The translations under genes were made by a program, and so were the position numbers. From assembly GCA_037178625.1 (NCBI GenBank), contig CM074142.1:744001-808000 (forward strand): a stretch of 64,000 bases of DNA, given 5' to 3'. This DNA comes from Skeletonema tropicum. Lineage: Eukaryota > Bacillariophyta > Thalassiosirophyceae > Thalassiosirales > Thalassiosiraceae. Position 1 is the stretch's first letter. Every line of letters starts with the position of its first letter. Below the pieces are notes generated by a model that was not told the origin of the DNA, did not search any database, and worked only from the letters and a program-made list of their open reading frames with translations. Of the stretch, positions 9,113 through 19,561 are shown in pieces.

Positions 9113-11152
9113 ATGCTGCCATCCGAGATCCGCGGCCTATTCGGAGAGAAGGGTGACTCCCAAAACTGGCTCGATGCCACCTATCAATTCCCCAATGGAG
9201 TCCCCCGCTTCCCATCCAAGGAAGCCTGCATCTCCTTCATGCAAGAGTACAACACTCATCACGGGGGGAGTAATCCAGATCAACCTCATCTCATGCATAT
9301 ATTTACCATGCTGACGAGCTGGGATCAGATTGAACGGATATTGCTGCCTGGGATTGCGAAAGCCCGGTCGGAACCGTGCTCGAATAAAACATGTGTGCCT
9401 AGAGATTATTTGGTGGAGAAACCCAACAATAATGATAGCTCCAATGTCTTTGAGCGGGAGGAGTCCTGGTCCGTCGTGAAGGACATCAACTATCGTCTCA
9501 ATTTGCCCATACATCGTTGCACCACGCCTGAATCAACCTACAACACACTCAAATATCTCTTTTATCATATGAAATGTGGCATCTTTGTCATGATCCGAGA
9601 TGGGAAATTACGCATCTTCGCACCTTTTGTCAATTCTGATTACAGAAATACATGGGGCAACAAGTTGACATTGGAGGGAGATGGATCGCTGAGCACCTAC
9701 TACTCTCAAAAGAGCGGCTTGTACCGTGACGAGGATGTCGAACCGGACAAGAATAAATGGTGGGCGAACGGAAACATCATTTGCAATGAATTGAGTAAAC
9801 CAGAAGATAGAGACAAGATGCAATATTGGGGAGATCAGTTCTTGGCTGCATTACGAGACATGCTTGGAGAAGCGTGCCGAGAGCGAAATTTACCCGATTG
9901 TGAATTCTTCTTGAACAAGCGTGATTATCCTCAACTCAAGATAAATATTCAAAAGGGTGGTTTGCCCGTGGAGCCGTACGGGTTCATCTTTGATAAGGAT
10001 GATCGTGATCCGGAACAAGATGTTGAACTATTCCCAGGACACTTGTTTGAAAGTTATGCGCCAATTGTATCATTTTATGCAGCAAGTCCACAGCGATTCT
10101 CCGACGTCCCTTGGCCTTCTTCCGAAGATTGGGAAGCTGCGTGTGGTTTAGTGTTTCCTGGCTCCTTTATGCACCGTAAGGATCAAGATGGGAATGCCAT
10201 TTTCGACAACAAGCCAAGAGATCTGTTTACGGAAGACAATTTCAGAAAGTTTGAACGATCTTGGGAGGATGGACGTGTTGCCACTGCATTTTTCAGAGGT
10301 ACTGCTACAGGCGGCGGGACAACCATTGACAATAACCAACGTCTGATGGTAGCTCATCTCAGCAACAAGTGGAAAGACGACGAAGAAAAGGGTGGAGAAG
10401 AACCGTTTCTAGATGCTGCTATTGTAGGATGGAACATGCGTGACAAGAAAACAGCCGATGGTCCCATGACATTTCTACGGCCAACAAACTTTGAGTTCGA
10501 TGCTGGAAAACAATTTTTCACTCCAATTTACGAACAAAGCAAGTACAAATATCTGGTGTATGTTGATGGGCATTGCGCTGCTTGCCGTTATGGGTTCATG
10601 ATGCGGCTAGGATCCGTCATACTCAAGGTTGCACCGCGCCAAGTTGCAGATACGATGTGGTACTTTCCTTTGCTTCAGCCTTATGTTGATCACGTCCCTG
10701 TAAAAGCTGACCTATCCGACTTGGAAGAGAAGATACGATGGTGTAGATTGAATGATGCAAAGTGTAAAGAAATCGGTGAAAACGCCAAGGTTTTCTACGA
10801 GAAATATGTTGCTCGAAACGCTCTGCTGGACTACGTGGAAATGGTATGCAAGCAAATATCCAAAAGATATGTAAACCCACCAAGTTGGTGGACACCACCA
10901 TCCTTAGAGCAGCCACCCCCGTCGTTGAGAAAACCAGACCAGAAATGCTTTGAAGACAATAAAACAAGTCGACTATGTGTACGGTGTGACGAGGAATATA
11001 TCAAGGAAGAAGAACTGAGGAAACAAAAGGAGGAAGAAGATGCGGCGAAGAGTAAAAACAAAGTTGGCAAGAAAAAGAATCTTCGGGAACGAATGAAAAG
11101 GATGGCTGCAAAACCGAATCAAGCTTCAGCTGCAAAAAAACCTAAGAGATAA
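9113..11152 (+). CDS. GT90 (CAP10-like) glycosyltransferase-family protein
   Basis: An intron-free protein of 679 residues with no obvious signal peptide or membrane anchor. Residues about 385-590 match the CAP10/GT90 family: FFRGTATGGG near 392, a KYLVYVDGHCAACRYGF block near 478, then ILKVAP, WYFPLLQPYVDHVPVKADLS and DLEEKIRWCRLNDAKC. GT90 enzymes transfer sugars such as glucose or xylose to proteins or capsules. The N-terminal 380 residues are not recognised. The C-terminus is a Lys-rich charged tail. From memory, giant algal viruses (Nucleocytoviricota) encode proteins with a very similar DHVPVKADLSDL block; lack of introns and placement inside a transposon-rich stretch would suit acquired DNA, but this is inference. 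The start is the first ATG, 108 bp after the MITE. Confidence 0.65.
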   Translation: MLPSEIRGLFGEKGDSQNWLDATYQFPNGVPRFPSKEACISFMQEYNTHHGGSNPDQPHLMHIFTMLTSWDQIERILLPGIAKARSEPCSNKTCVPRDYLVEKPNNNDSSNVFEREESWSVVKDINYRLNLPIHRCTTPESTYNTLKYLFYHMKCGIFVMIRDGKLRIFAPFVNSDYRNTWGNKLTLEGDGSLSTYYSQKSGLYRDEDVEPDKNKWWANGNIICNELSKPEDRDKMQYWGDQFLAALRDMLGEACRERNLPDCEFFLNKRDYPQLKINIQKGGLPVEPYGFIFDKDDRDPEQDVELFPGHLFESYAPIVSFYAASPQRFSDVPWPSSEDWEAACGLVFPGSFMHRKDQDGNAIFDNKPRDLFTEDNFRKFERSWEDGRVATAFFRGTATGGGTTIDNNQRLMVAHLSNKWKDDEEKGGEEPFLDAAIVGWNMRDKKTADGPMTFLRPTNFEFDAGKQFFTPIYEQSKYKYLVYVDGHCAACRYGFMMRLGSVILKVAPRQVADTMWYFPLLQPYVDHVPVKADLSDLEEKIRWCRLNDAKCKEIGENAKVFYEKYVARNALLDYVEMVCKQISKRYVNPPSWWTPPSLEQPPPSLRKPDQKCFEDNKTSRLCVRCDEEYIKEEELRKQKEEEDAAKSKNKVGKKKNLRERMKRMAAKPNQASAAKKPKR

Positions 11153-11352
11153 AATTCTTTATTGCTGCTACCAGATGATCAAACGGAACACGAATAAGTA
11201 TGACAAATGGACGCATAGGTCGTTTAAATTATGCTCTTTGCGAGGTCATTCTATTCAACGGATCCATGTACTAGCAAACGAATTGTCGTTTCATCTGACG
11301 CGAACATCCTGTTCTGAAAACTACTGTCCAAGTACCCGCAGTATTTCTATCA

Positions 11353-13598
11353 TCATCTACGACCACCTCCTTGACGGCTTCGACTAACTCTACGATTGCG
11401 GTTGTCAGGATCCTCTTCATGGTTTCGAAAGTACAAGCTAGATTGGTGGATTTTGAATCCATACACACGTGGTACATATTGCTGTGATGGTCTAACAGGA
11501 ATCATATCCTGTGAAAAAATGTGGACAAAGAAGAAGAGCACAAACAGACGTTAGAAGGGATAAGAATGGGAGTCACAGACAAACCTCGTCTCCTGATCAC
11601 CCCAAAAATAAAAGATGCAGCACTTACTGGATGATTCATAAGATAGAGATGTGGAAATGTCGTGCCAAAATAAGCTCCATCAATATTTGCCTGCCTCGTA
11701 CTCTTGGGGAAGAACAACCCATGACACCTCGGGCAGAAGACATTCACTGTATAATTTCTAGGCAAGTCAGATAACCCCACCGGAAGGACGGGTTGTCCCT
11801 GACAGAACACATGCGGACACCGTCCAAACGATGCAGATCGGTACTTTTCATACATGGCATGCATCCCTCGATTTGTAACAATGTACCGTGCATGGATAAG
11901 TCCATATAGCATCTCTGCGGCACTTTCCACAATTTCTTGCTGTTCCTCCGTCAATGTATCCTCCATTGGCATTTCTACATCCAATACCATATCAAGAGCA
12001 TAGTCATAATAGGGGACAAGACCATTCAATCCGGTTAAATTGAAATCATCCTGAATGTAATCCTCATCCACCTCACAGAAGAATTCATTGCCGCGTAGTC
12101 TACAGAACCATGCTATCCAACTCCCATCTTCGTCTGATGCGGATATTTCAGAGCTGTCCTCTTCTTCTTCCTCCTCATCCTCCTCATCTTCCTCATCTTC
12201 TTCATCCTCCTCCTCTTCATTGTGATGATAAACATCCGTCTCCAAGGGATCTTGACCACCACCACCACCACCCGGGGGACGAGAAGTTGATGTCGATATC
12301 AAACCTCTTCCCCCAGCCATATTGTAATGACCATGTCCTCCTCCACCCCCATTACCACCACCACTACCTCCTCCCATTGGACCACTATTTCCAGGAGAAC
12401 CATTCTTCATTGCCATACCACGATGATGATGATGATGATGATTCTCATTAGTCATTCCACCACCACCTCCTCCTCTCATTCCGGTATTCGTATCTGGATA
12501 ACCACCACCACTACTAGTACCAATTGCACCACCTAAATTAGAATGATTCCCTTGATGATGATAACTACCACTACCACCAATAACAGTAGGACCACCACCA
12601 CCACCACCACCATTCCTTCGCACAACACCACTCCCATCCACATAAAATCCCGGTGGACAAAGTGATTCACCATTCAACAATCCCCCTCCACCACCACCAC
12701 CACCAGCACCCACACCACCACCAGCACCACCTCCACCTCCTCCAATACCAGCCTGCTGTTGCTGTTGTCGTCGTAATACACCATCATGAATCATTTCCGT
12801 AAATGTATTCGCAGCCAATGCTGCATCGGATGTAGTTGTGGATAATTCATTGGGTGGGAGGACGGTGAGTGCTCCTTCTCCGTATGCTGCATCATCAGTC
12901 GTATTCGAATGTTGTTGTTGTTGTTGATTGTGTACAATGGTGGAGGATGATGGAGTGTTGTCGTTGTGACTGGCATTGTTATTGTTGGTTGTTGGAGCAC
13001 AGACTAATTGAGTGTTGTTGTTGGTGGTGGTGGTGGTGGTGGTGTCATTCTCATCATGATCATCACCACCAGTAGAGACGATTGCATTATTATCCGTATG
13101 CTGCTTTGCACCACCACCACGACTGAAATTCTTCAACAAAGCTCTGCTATTCTCATTTGATACAATAATTGCATTATTGGAAGAAGGATTACCGACGCCA
13201 CTACTACTACTGCTGTGTTGTTGTTGCTGATGAGATGATTGAAGTTGCAATCTTGATAATGCACGAGATGCTTCCTCTGCAAGTTGATGTTGCTGTTGTA
13301 TGGGCAATGCAACCACCGATTGTTGTTGTTGTTGTTGTGTTTGTCCTTCATCATTCGCAGTAGTAGCTACTACTACATCCCCCGCCTCGGTGGTAAGGAG
13401 TGTTTCTTGAAGCTCTTGCTCTGCAGTATCATCTTCCGTTGTGTTCTCTTCCGTTGGACGATGGATATTGCGACGGTTATGGTGCTGGTCATTAGTATTA
13501 TTATTATTATTATTATTCGTATCATTATTGGATGAAGATGATGGCGGGGGCGGTGGACTGCCTTGAAACCCAAATGGTTCTAGTCCTCTTGCCGTCAT
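11353..13598 (-). CDS. Casein kinase 2 regulatory (beta) subunit with long low-complexity N-terminus
   Basis: Two exons: 13598-11628 and 11508-11353, with a 119-nt GTAAGT...CAG intron in phase 0. The product is 708 residues. Residues about 490-690 are a clear CK2 beta: [47 protein letters not shown], a zinc-binding Cx4C (CPHVFC) and Cx2C (CPRC), [18 protein letters not shown], and after splicing [12 protein letters not shown]2 beta dimerises and docks two catalytic alpha subunits. The first 450 residues are very unusual: runs of Asn, Gln, His and Gly from triplet repeats, then a long Asp/Glu block just before the domain. Typical CK2 beta has about 215 residues. The start at 13598 is the first ATG of the open frame; a later start is possible. 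Confidence 0.85.
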
Positions 13599-16477
13599 TA
13601 TATATTGGTCTCTCGAATCGTGTGTGTGTGTGTGTGTGAATGTGAATATGACGCAGTGCGTAGGGACACAGTGTATATTTTGCCTACACCCGTTCTTATA
13701 TATATTGAGAGTATTTTAAGCGTTACTCTCTCTCTATCGCCTATCCGTTCAATGTCTCTCTCTTCTCTTTTGGATGAATGTACAGTCAACAACGTATTGA
13801 GTTGAAATTCTCTGCCTCTCTAGAGTGACAAAATGACTGTGCTCGTATTTGAAACAGACTCAAAATTGATAAAACACACGTGATATATATATAAATGATC
13901 CTTCGTCTGTTGTAAAAGCACCGGAAGCAACAACTTTGTCGCAACGGCTGCTTTCTTCTTTCCTGTTGGTGTGGAATAGATGAAGCGTATATATATAGTA
14001 GTAATGGCTGCCGTCTCTACAACATTAACTACTGACAGGAATATACTTAGGCTGTTCGCTGTTTGCGTTTTGGATGGAGGGGAAGACTGGAGGAGAGGAG
14101 GTAGGCTAAAGTAAATACTCAAAAGATTCAAAATTCTAACATAGAAAGACCAAATAAGTAGGTACTCCTATATACAATCAATTCTTATAAAGGCGTACAT
14201 ACTCACAAGAAACAATTGTTGTAATGTTTCATTTTGCGTAATACTACTTCAATCCACAGTCCATCACAACAAGGGTCACAAGTCACAAGCTACGAGCAGC
14301 GGCCAGATACTTAGCAGAAAGCACGGCTTACAGCTTGCAGCGCAGCAGGAGGGAGGGGCGATCTCGTAAGTAAATCCATTCTAATCCAGGCTTCGTCTCT
14401 CTCGAGCTTTTGAGCTTTTGTCTTGTTTAAATTGTCGAGGAATGAAGAGCACAGTAGAAAAAATAATGACAGCCTCTATTTATCTACAGAGACAGGAATA
14501 AAACTTTTTTTTGCAACACAAAATATTTACAAGTCGAGATGAATTGACGATTAAATTTCCTACAGAGAATGGCCACATTGTTCACTCTCTCGATGAATGG
14601 TGAAACTGCCATTTTGCATTTTTTTGTGTAATACTTCTCTCTAGAGATCCTATACGGGCCGCACCTCCATAACCTTTTAGGAGAAACAACAACGGCACGC
14701 ATAGTTCAAGCCATATAAGCTATCTTAACTCCAGTTGTACCACTATGAACCCTTCTACTCATTACTTAAAGTGTGCAGATATATTACTTATCTCTAGAGT
14801 AGCCACAACAATTGTCCACGATCAAGGATGATCCTCTTGCACCTAATACTTTCCCCACAGATACCCCTACCACGTAATTACGTGCGTACCAAATAACCTA
14901 AATCACATCAACTCAAATGTCTCAAATTATTTTATTTTACAGCCAACACATGTATAGAACCCCCATTATATGGTCGACAAAAGGATGGTGATACTGGAAA
15001 AGCATATTCGGCAACTCCCCAAAATATAATTTTGGCCATTGTGGCCCAAAGCTAGAGCATTTCACTGACAAAAAAATTGAAAAAAGGCTCCGGTTCCAAA
15101 AAACGAAGATTTTGGCGCGGCGCACGGCCTTTATGGCAATAAGACGCGAGGTTATCGAGCTCCCATTTGCCCCTCCCAGCTCCCATCTCCCATCAAATAA
15201 ATGGCGGGAACGTTGATGGGACATGGGATGGGAGTGGGTCAGGCTATCGAAAAAAACGACACCTCCCAGACAACTCCCAGCAAACTTTGGCTCTCGTGGC
15301 ACGATTAATAACATGTCATTGCTGATCTACCTCATCACTTTTCGACCGGTAACAGCAACAATAGCGGTAAGATTGATAATGTTCAGTCAGATAATCGTAA
15401 ATTCTCAAGAAGAAGGAGGGTCCGTGGACGGTGATGCAGGATACAGGCTCGCGGAGAGTCGAGGGGAAGTCACTAGGTAGTTCTACTGATGACAATGGCT
15501 GCAATAGGTTAGGTTCGGCAACGCTTTAGTCCTGAAATATGTTATTTCAGGAGAAGATATTGCTTTCTACTCGTGAAGTAGATGATAAGACGAGTAATTC
15601 GTGTGAAAGGAAACGGAACGACCGATTTTGATCATTGCTACTATCTTATTAATAATGTCTATAGTGAGTGTAGCAGCATCATTTTGAAGCCCTGTTCGGT
15701 GCAACTCTAGAGGGATATGACCATCCATCCTCTCCGCCATGAATCGCCTTATTTCATCGTCTGCTTGTAATGAGCATTTCCCGCAATACACCAGATAATC
15801 CACTAGCAGACGCAGAACAAAATCTCTTCGCTATGCTGGTCACTCTACCGACATAACTATCGGACTGATTGAAATTTCCTGTCGCCATTCCCGTCAATTC
15901 TATCAAGATTTCCATAGCCGCCGGCGACCGATACTGCTTGAGATATAATATTATTTTTTTTGACAATGAAGAACGCAATGGAAGAAATCGATTCGATGGG
16001 TGCGCTGCCGTAGTTGGAAGATTCCCGCAGTCATTGTCTCACGAATGAATCAATTGGTCATCCCTCACACGCTGCATGCAGTATGGATTTATGAAATTGT
16101 GGCCGATCGCCGTCGAAGATGGAAAGTTTGTTTTCCCACGTACGTGGAAGAAGGAAAGTTATCCTCGTCACGTCAACCACACTGTCACCAAAACGTAGAC
16201 GTAGTCACGGCAGCGCCGGTAGTAGCAGACGACCTCATGAAGAGGATATTGCAGCGGCGTTGAGGGCAAGGAGCATCATTGCTACGCCATGGTGTCGTGC
16301 GCTGCCGCTACCTGCTATCATTGACAACATGGCCGTTGCTGGAAGTTGCTGGCAGTTGCTGGTTGCTAGGAGTTGCAGAGAGCCTCCCATGGGACGATTT
16401 TTGGCGGGAACATTTGCTGGGAGATTTTTCCTCCCAGGGAGGTGGTCGTCCCATGGGAGCTTTTTTTGCGTTCGATA
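13599..16477. other. Gene-poor region with simple repeats and possible gene remnant
   Basis: About 2.9 kb without a recognisable gene. A (TG)8 run stands at 13621-13636. Between 15567 and 15978 two minus-strand frames look protein-like (MEILIELTGMATGNF and EIRRFMAERMDGHIPLELH) but are in different frames and match no family I know, so a decayed gene is possible. Around 15186 and 16398-16440 lie members of a dispersed GC-rich repeat containing GCGGGAAC, also found near 37361. The right edge is the TA target site of the transposon at 16478. Confidence 0.5.
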
Positions 16478-16688
16478 CTACAATTTCGAGATCATTTGAT
16501 TTTTACCCCCCCCTTTATAAAATATACCTAGGTAAAAAATATAGTTGAAAATCAACTAGTAAAAATACCTAGGTAAAAAATATAGTTGCTTCTTCGTAGG
16601 AATTCAGTGTAAAAAAGTCCGCCAAGGGTGAAAAATCATCATTTCTCATCCGTTATCATTGCATTGCACACAATGATGAAAACAGCAC
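16478..16688 (+). repeat. Left terminal inverted repeat (211 bp)
   Basis: Matches the reverse complement of 19276-19486 at 210 of 211 positions; the single difference is CCTAGG here against CGTAGG in the opposite copy. It contains an 8-C run (16506-16513), a repeated CCTAGGTAAAAAATATAGTT block, and TTGAAAATCAACTAGT, which has internal dyad symmetry. Confidence 0.95.
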
Positions 16689-16780
16689 ATGGTACGTCCC
16701 GTCCCTTCCTCTCCATCACTACAGTAAACTACGACGCCTGACACCAATCAGTCGAGGAGGAAGACCACAAGGAGAAGAAG

Positions 16781-17882
16781 ATGCAGCAATCCAGAAACCC
16801 CGCGGAGAACCTCCAAAGGCTTCCTGCACAGAGAGGAAATGATTCCTCCCTACCCAACATCATCCCGGATGAGGTGCGCATTACAGTTCTGAGATCTTCA
16901 CCGAGATCTTCGCCTTGGTCACTAGTGGAGAAGAGGAATATCGCCATAGAAGTCGTCAAATTGTCTAAGCAGATCAAGAGGGACATTGGTGACATCGACA
17001 TTGCCAATCGCACCGACATGTTGACGATATTCGACGAAATTTTGAAGCAATACAGCTCCAAAAAAAAATCAGGGACATGAAAAATGAAGGTCATTCCAAC
17101 CTTTTGGTGCAGATTTTGAACATAGCCGACACAATCCTCCACCACAAACGACAGAAGCGACTTCAATCCATGGGGCATCGTAGACGGCGGGCGGCGTTGC
17201 AATCAGAAGATGATATGCTCCGTTCGGATGAAGATAAACTTTACAAAAAATGTGTTGATCTTCTAAAGAAGGTAGATGTGGCCGCCAGGGAGAAGATTGA
17301 AGCAGAAGAAAATGGGTCGAACAAGCTGCTCAAAGGACGCGCCCTTGAACAAGACATGGTTGGGCGTAGATTTGATTCGTCACGTCAACCACAGGACCCT
17401 GCGCATCATATGTGTCCGTGGTGTAATCACAACAGTGTAATTACAGTAAAGGAAGATGACTGCCGTAGATGCCTATCATTGACCTTGTCGACGATGGGGG
17501 AACTCCAACTCCATCATCACCACCAAGCCGCATCTATCAGACTCAGCATCCCTCCACTATGTCAACAATGGGATCGCATCCTTCCACTTTGAGTCAAGGC
17601 CAAGGTGGTTCTGCTCTACTTCCTACCTTCAATGCCGCCGGTAGCCAAGTTATGCAGGGGAAGGGGACCAATAAGTCAGCAGCAGAGAGGAGCGCAGACC
17701 GCAACGAAGTCGCACAGCGTATGCTCAACAGATTACTCTCGAAGAACTCAAGTAATATGCATAACGACAAAGACAGCAGCATTCTGACGACTCCTCAAAA
17801 GCTTCAGAGAACTGAGGCAAGGCAACGCAAACGGAAGTTGATGAAGGTGGGAGATACGTTGTGGGTTCGATGCGTGATCTAA
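16781..17882 (+). pseudogene. Accessory gene of the transposon, apparently frameshifted twice
   Basis: Three overlapping frames read as one basic, helix-rich protein: 16781-17080 (VEKRNIAIEVVKLSKQIKRD), 17077-17592 (NLLVQILNIADTILHHKR, KCVDLLKKVDVAAREKIEAEE, and a Cx2C pair CPWCN...CRRC) and 17469-17882 (ending RQRKRKLMKVGDTLWVRCVI). The first switch coincides with a run of nine A at 17060-17068, a likely slippage or sequencing-error site. The second lies around 17460-17490. I do not recognise the family. The Cys pairs suggest a small zinc ribbon and the charge suggests DNA binding, both inferences. Position inside the inverted repeats makes it part of the element. Confidence 0.5.
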
Positions 17883-18051
17883 TTGCCGATGGCGAACCGA
17901 CATTGAGCCAGGGTGGCCCTGACCTCACCCCCAACACAATGATGGCGAGATTTGACCGTGCGCATGCGTCTGATTCTGAGGAAGAATGAGACTAAAGAAT
18001 ATGAATAGGTAACATATATTTACTAACTGATTGAATTACATGGAAAGTCTT

Positions 18052-19118
18052 CTAATTATTGATAACTCCGCAGTTTACAAAGTATGGTTCAAAGGAAGGG
18101 ATAGATGCAATTGCAAGAAGCAATTCGTTGAGAAGAGATGTCCCGTCAGTGATTGCATCCATGCGAATTCTCAATACCTTGAATTGTATTGAACACATAC
18201 TCAATAGGTCCGTCGACCGGATAGTATGGAGCACGAAACACGATCCTATGCCCTGCAGCATAGATAAGAGCGACCATCTGTACATTATGATGAGAACTGG
18301 AAGGCATGACATGTGTGAGAGAAGTATCTAATGTTTGACAGAACAGTTGAGCAGACACGCACACACACATATTATTACACATACCTCAAATTGTCCAATG
18401 TGAAACAATAACGCCGCTGGGGAGTGCCTGGTCCAATATCATTTAGGATCGCCTGAATAAAATCAATCATTCTCGGCCCTGTCGTTCCCTCTCCCGTCCA
18501 AGTATCTCTCCATCTTCTTGGATTGGCACCATCTCCGGAAATTGCAAGTAGTAACTTGTATTTAGTGGACTTTTGATACGGTCCAGTCTGTTTCACCCTC
18601 TTCCCGACATAAGCCTTCCCTATGTTGCGATCAGCCGACTGTACTTCTACACCGCACTCGTCAAGATCAATTATATCCTGTCGTCTAATGTCTGCTATCC
18701 CATACGGATATGGCAGATTCCAATACGCCCAACGCTTGTGCTTGTTGACAGGAAGTAGGGCCTGGTACGCAGTGGTGCTCCCCTTTTTACGGGTGAGCCC
18801 AATCCACATTTCTGTTTCTGATATTTGTGAGGGTGAGTAAAACCGAAATGTCATGCTGCCGTACTTGGCTCGGTATAAAAAGGCATTGATCTCGGCTGCT
18901 GTTGCTTTGGGGAATGTAATCCGATAGAGTGCTAGGAGGAGAAGATCATGACCACGGAGCACAGTCGCACGTTTGTTACCAGAACGTCTACATGGTCGGA
19001 TATGCCCTTCGTTATTTTGCAGAGCTACATGCCTTCTCTCCGTTGAAGCCGACGGAAATAAATGCAACGCACGCAGTTGATCAAAGATAGGATGATTTGA
19101 CATGCCTGCAGCGTTCAC
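18052..19118 (-). pseudogene. IS630/Tc1-like DDE transposase with C-terminal frameshift
   Basis: Exon 1 is 19118-18385; an 88-nt GT-AG intron (18384-18297) joins it in frame to 18296 onward, giving TLDNLSSHHN across the junction. The three catalytic acids of the DDE superfamily are visible: Asp in IIDLDECGV, Asp in FTLDNL, and Glu in YYPVDGPIEYVFNTIQ. An N-terminal helix-turn-helix region (about residues 45-95) is plausible. After NTIQ the frame stops early at 18146, whereas the next frame continues with VLRIRMDAITDG and ends SFEPYFVNCGVINN at 18052. A one-base shift near 18165-18180 therefore truncates the last 40 or so residues. The core is complete to the Glu, so activity cannot be excluded. 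Confidence 0.8.
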
Positions 19119-19275
19119 ACGGCAACAACGAGATTACGCATCTCCTGTGAGTAACCATCGCCTCGACCGCCGGTCGAAGGATGGGGGGCAGCTCTCTTCC
19201 TCGTCTGCAGGGGCGGTCGATGCTCTATGTCATGTGGCATCGTTGCAATTACGTACTGCGTTGTGGCTACTTATG

Positions 19276-19486
19276 GTGCTGTTTTCATCATTGTGTGCAA
19301 TGCAATGATAACGGATGAGAAATGATGATTTTTCACCCTTGGCGGACTTTTTTACACTGAATTCCTACGAAGAAGCAACTATATTTTTTACCTACGTATT
19401 TTTACTAGTTGATTTTCAACTATATTTTTTACCTAGGTATATTTTATAAAGGGGGGGGTAAAAATCAAATGATCTCGAAATTGTAG
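19276..19486 (-). repeat. Right terminal inverted repeat (211 bp)
   Basis: Inverted copy of 16478-16688 with one mismatch. Its outer end lies 75 bp before the start codon of the M14 carboxypeptidase gene, so the promoter or 5' leader of that gene is now partly transposon sequence. Confidence 0.95.
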
Positions 19487-19561
19487 TAACCTCGCGCCTA
19501 AGCAGTAGAAGCAGTCTGAAGCAGTGCAGCATCAAGCGCACTGGAGTGTAGACAGTAGACA

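Larger units (their letters stand above)
16478..19486. mobile_element. IS630/Tc1-mariner-type DNA transposon with long terminal inverted repeats
   Basis: A 3009-bp element flanked by TA on both sides (16476-16477 and 19487-19488), the target duplication expected for Tc1/mariner/IS630 elements. Its ends are 211-bp inverted repeats starting CTACAATTTCGAG. It carries a transposase on the minus strand (18052-19118) and a second, accessory frame on the plus strand (16781-17882), so the two genes converge. The near-identity of the ends points to recent insertion, although both genes seem frameshifted. Confidence 0.9.

Noticed and set aside
15567..15978. Two overlapping protein-like minus frames in the gene-poor region
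   Set aside because: They are in different frames, have no known motif and no start or splice context; noted as a possible remnant only.
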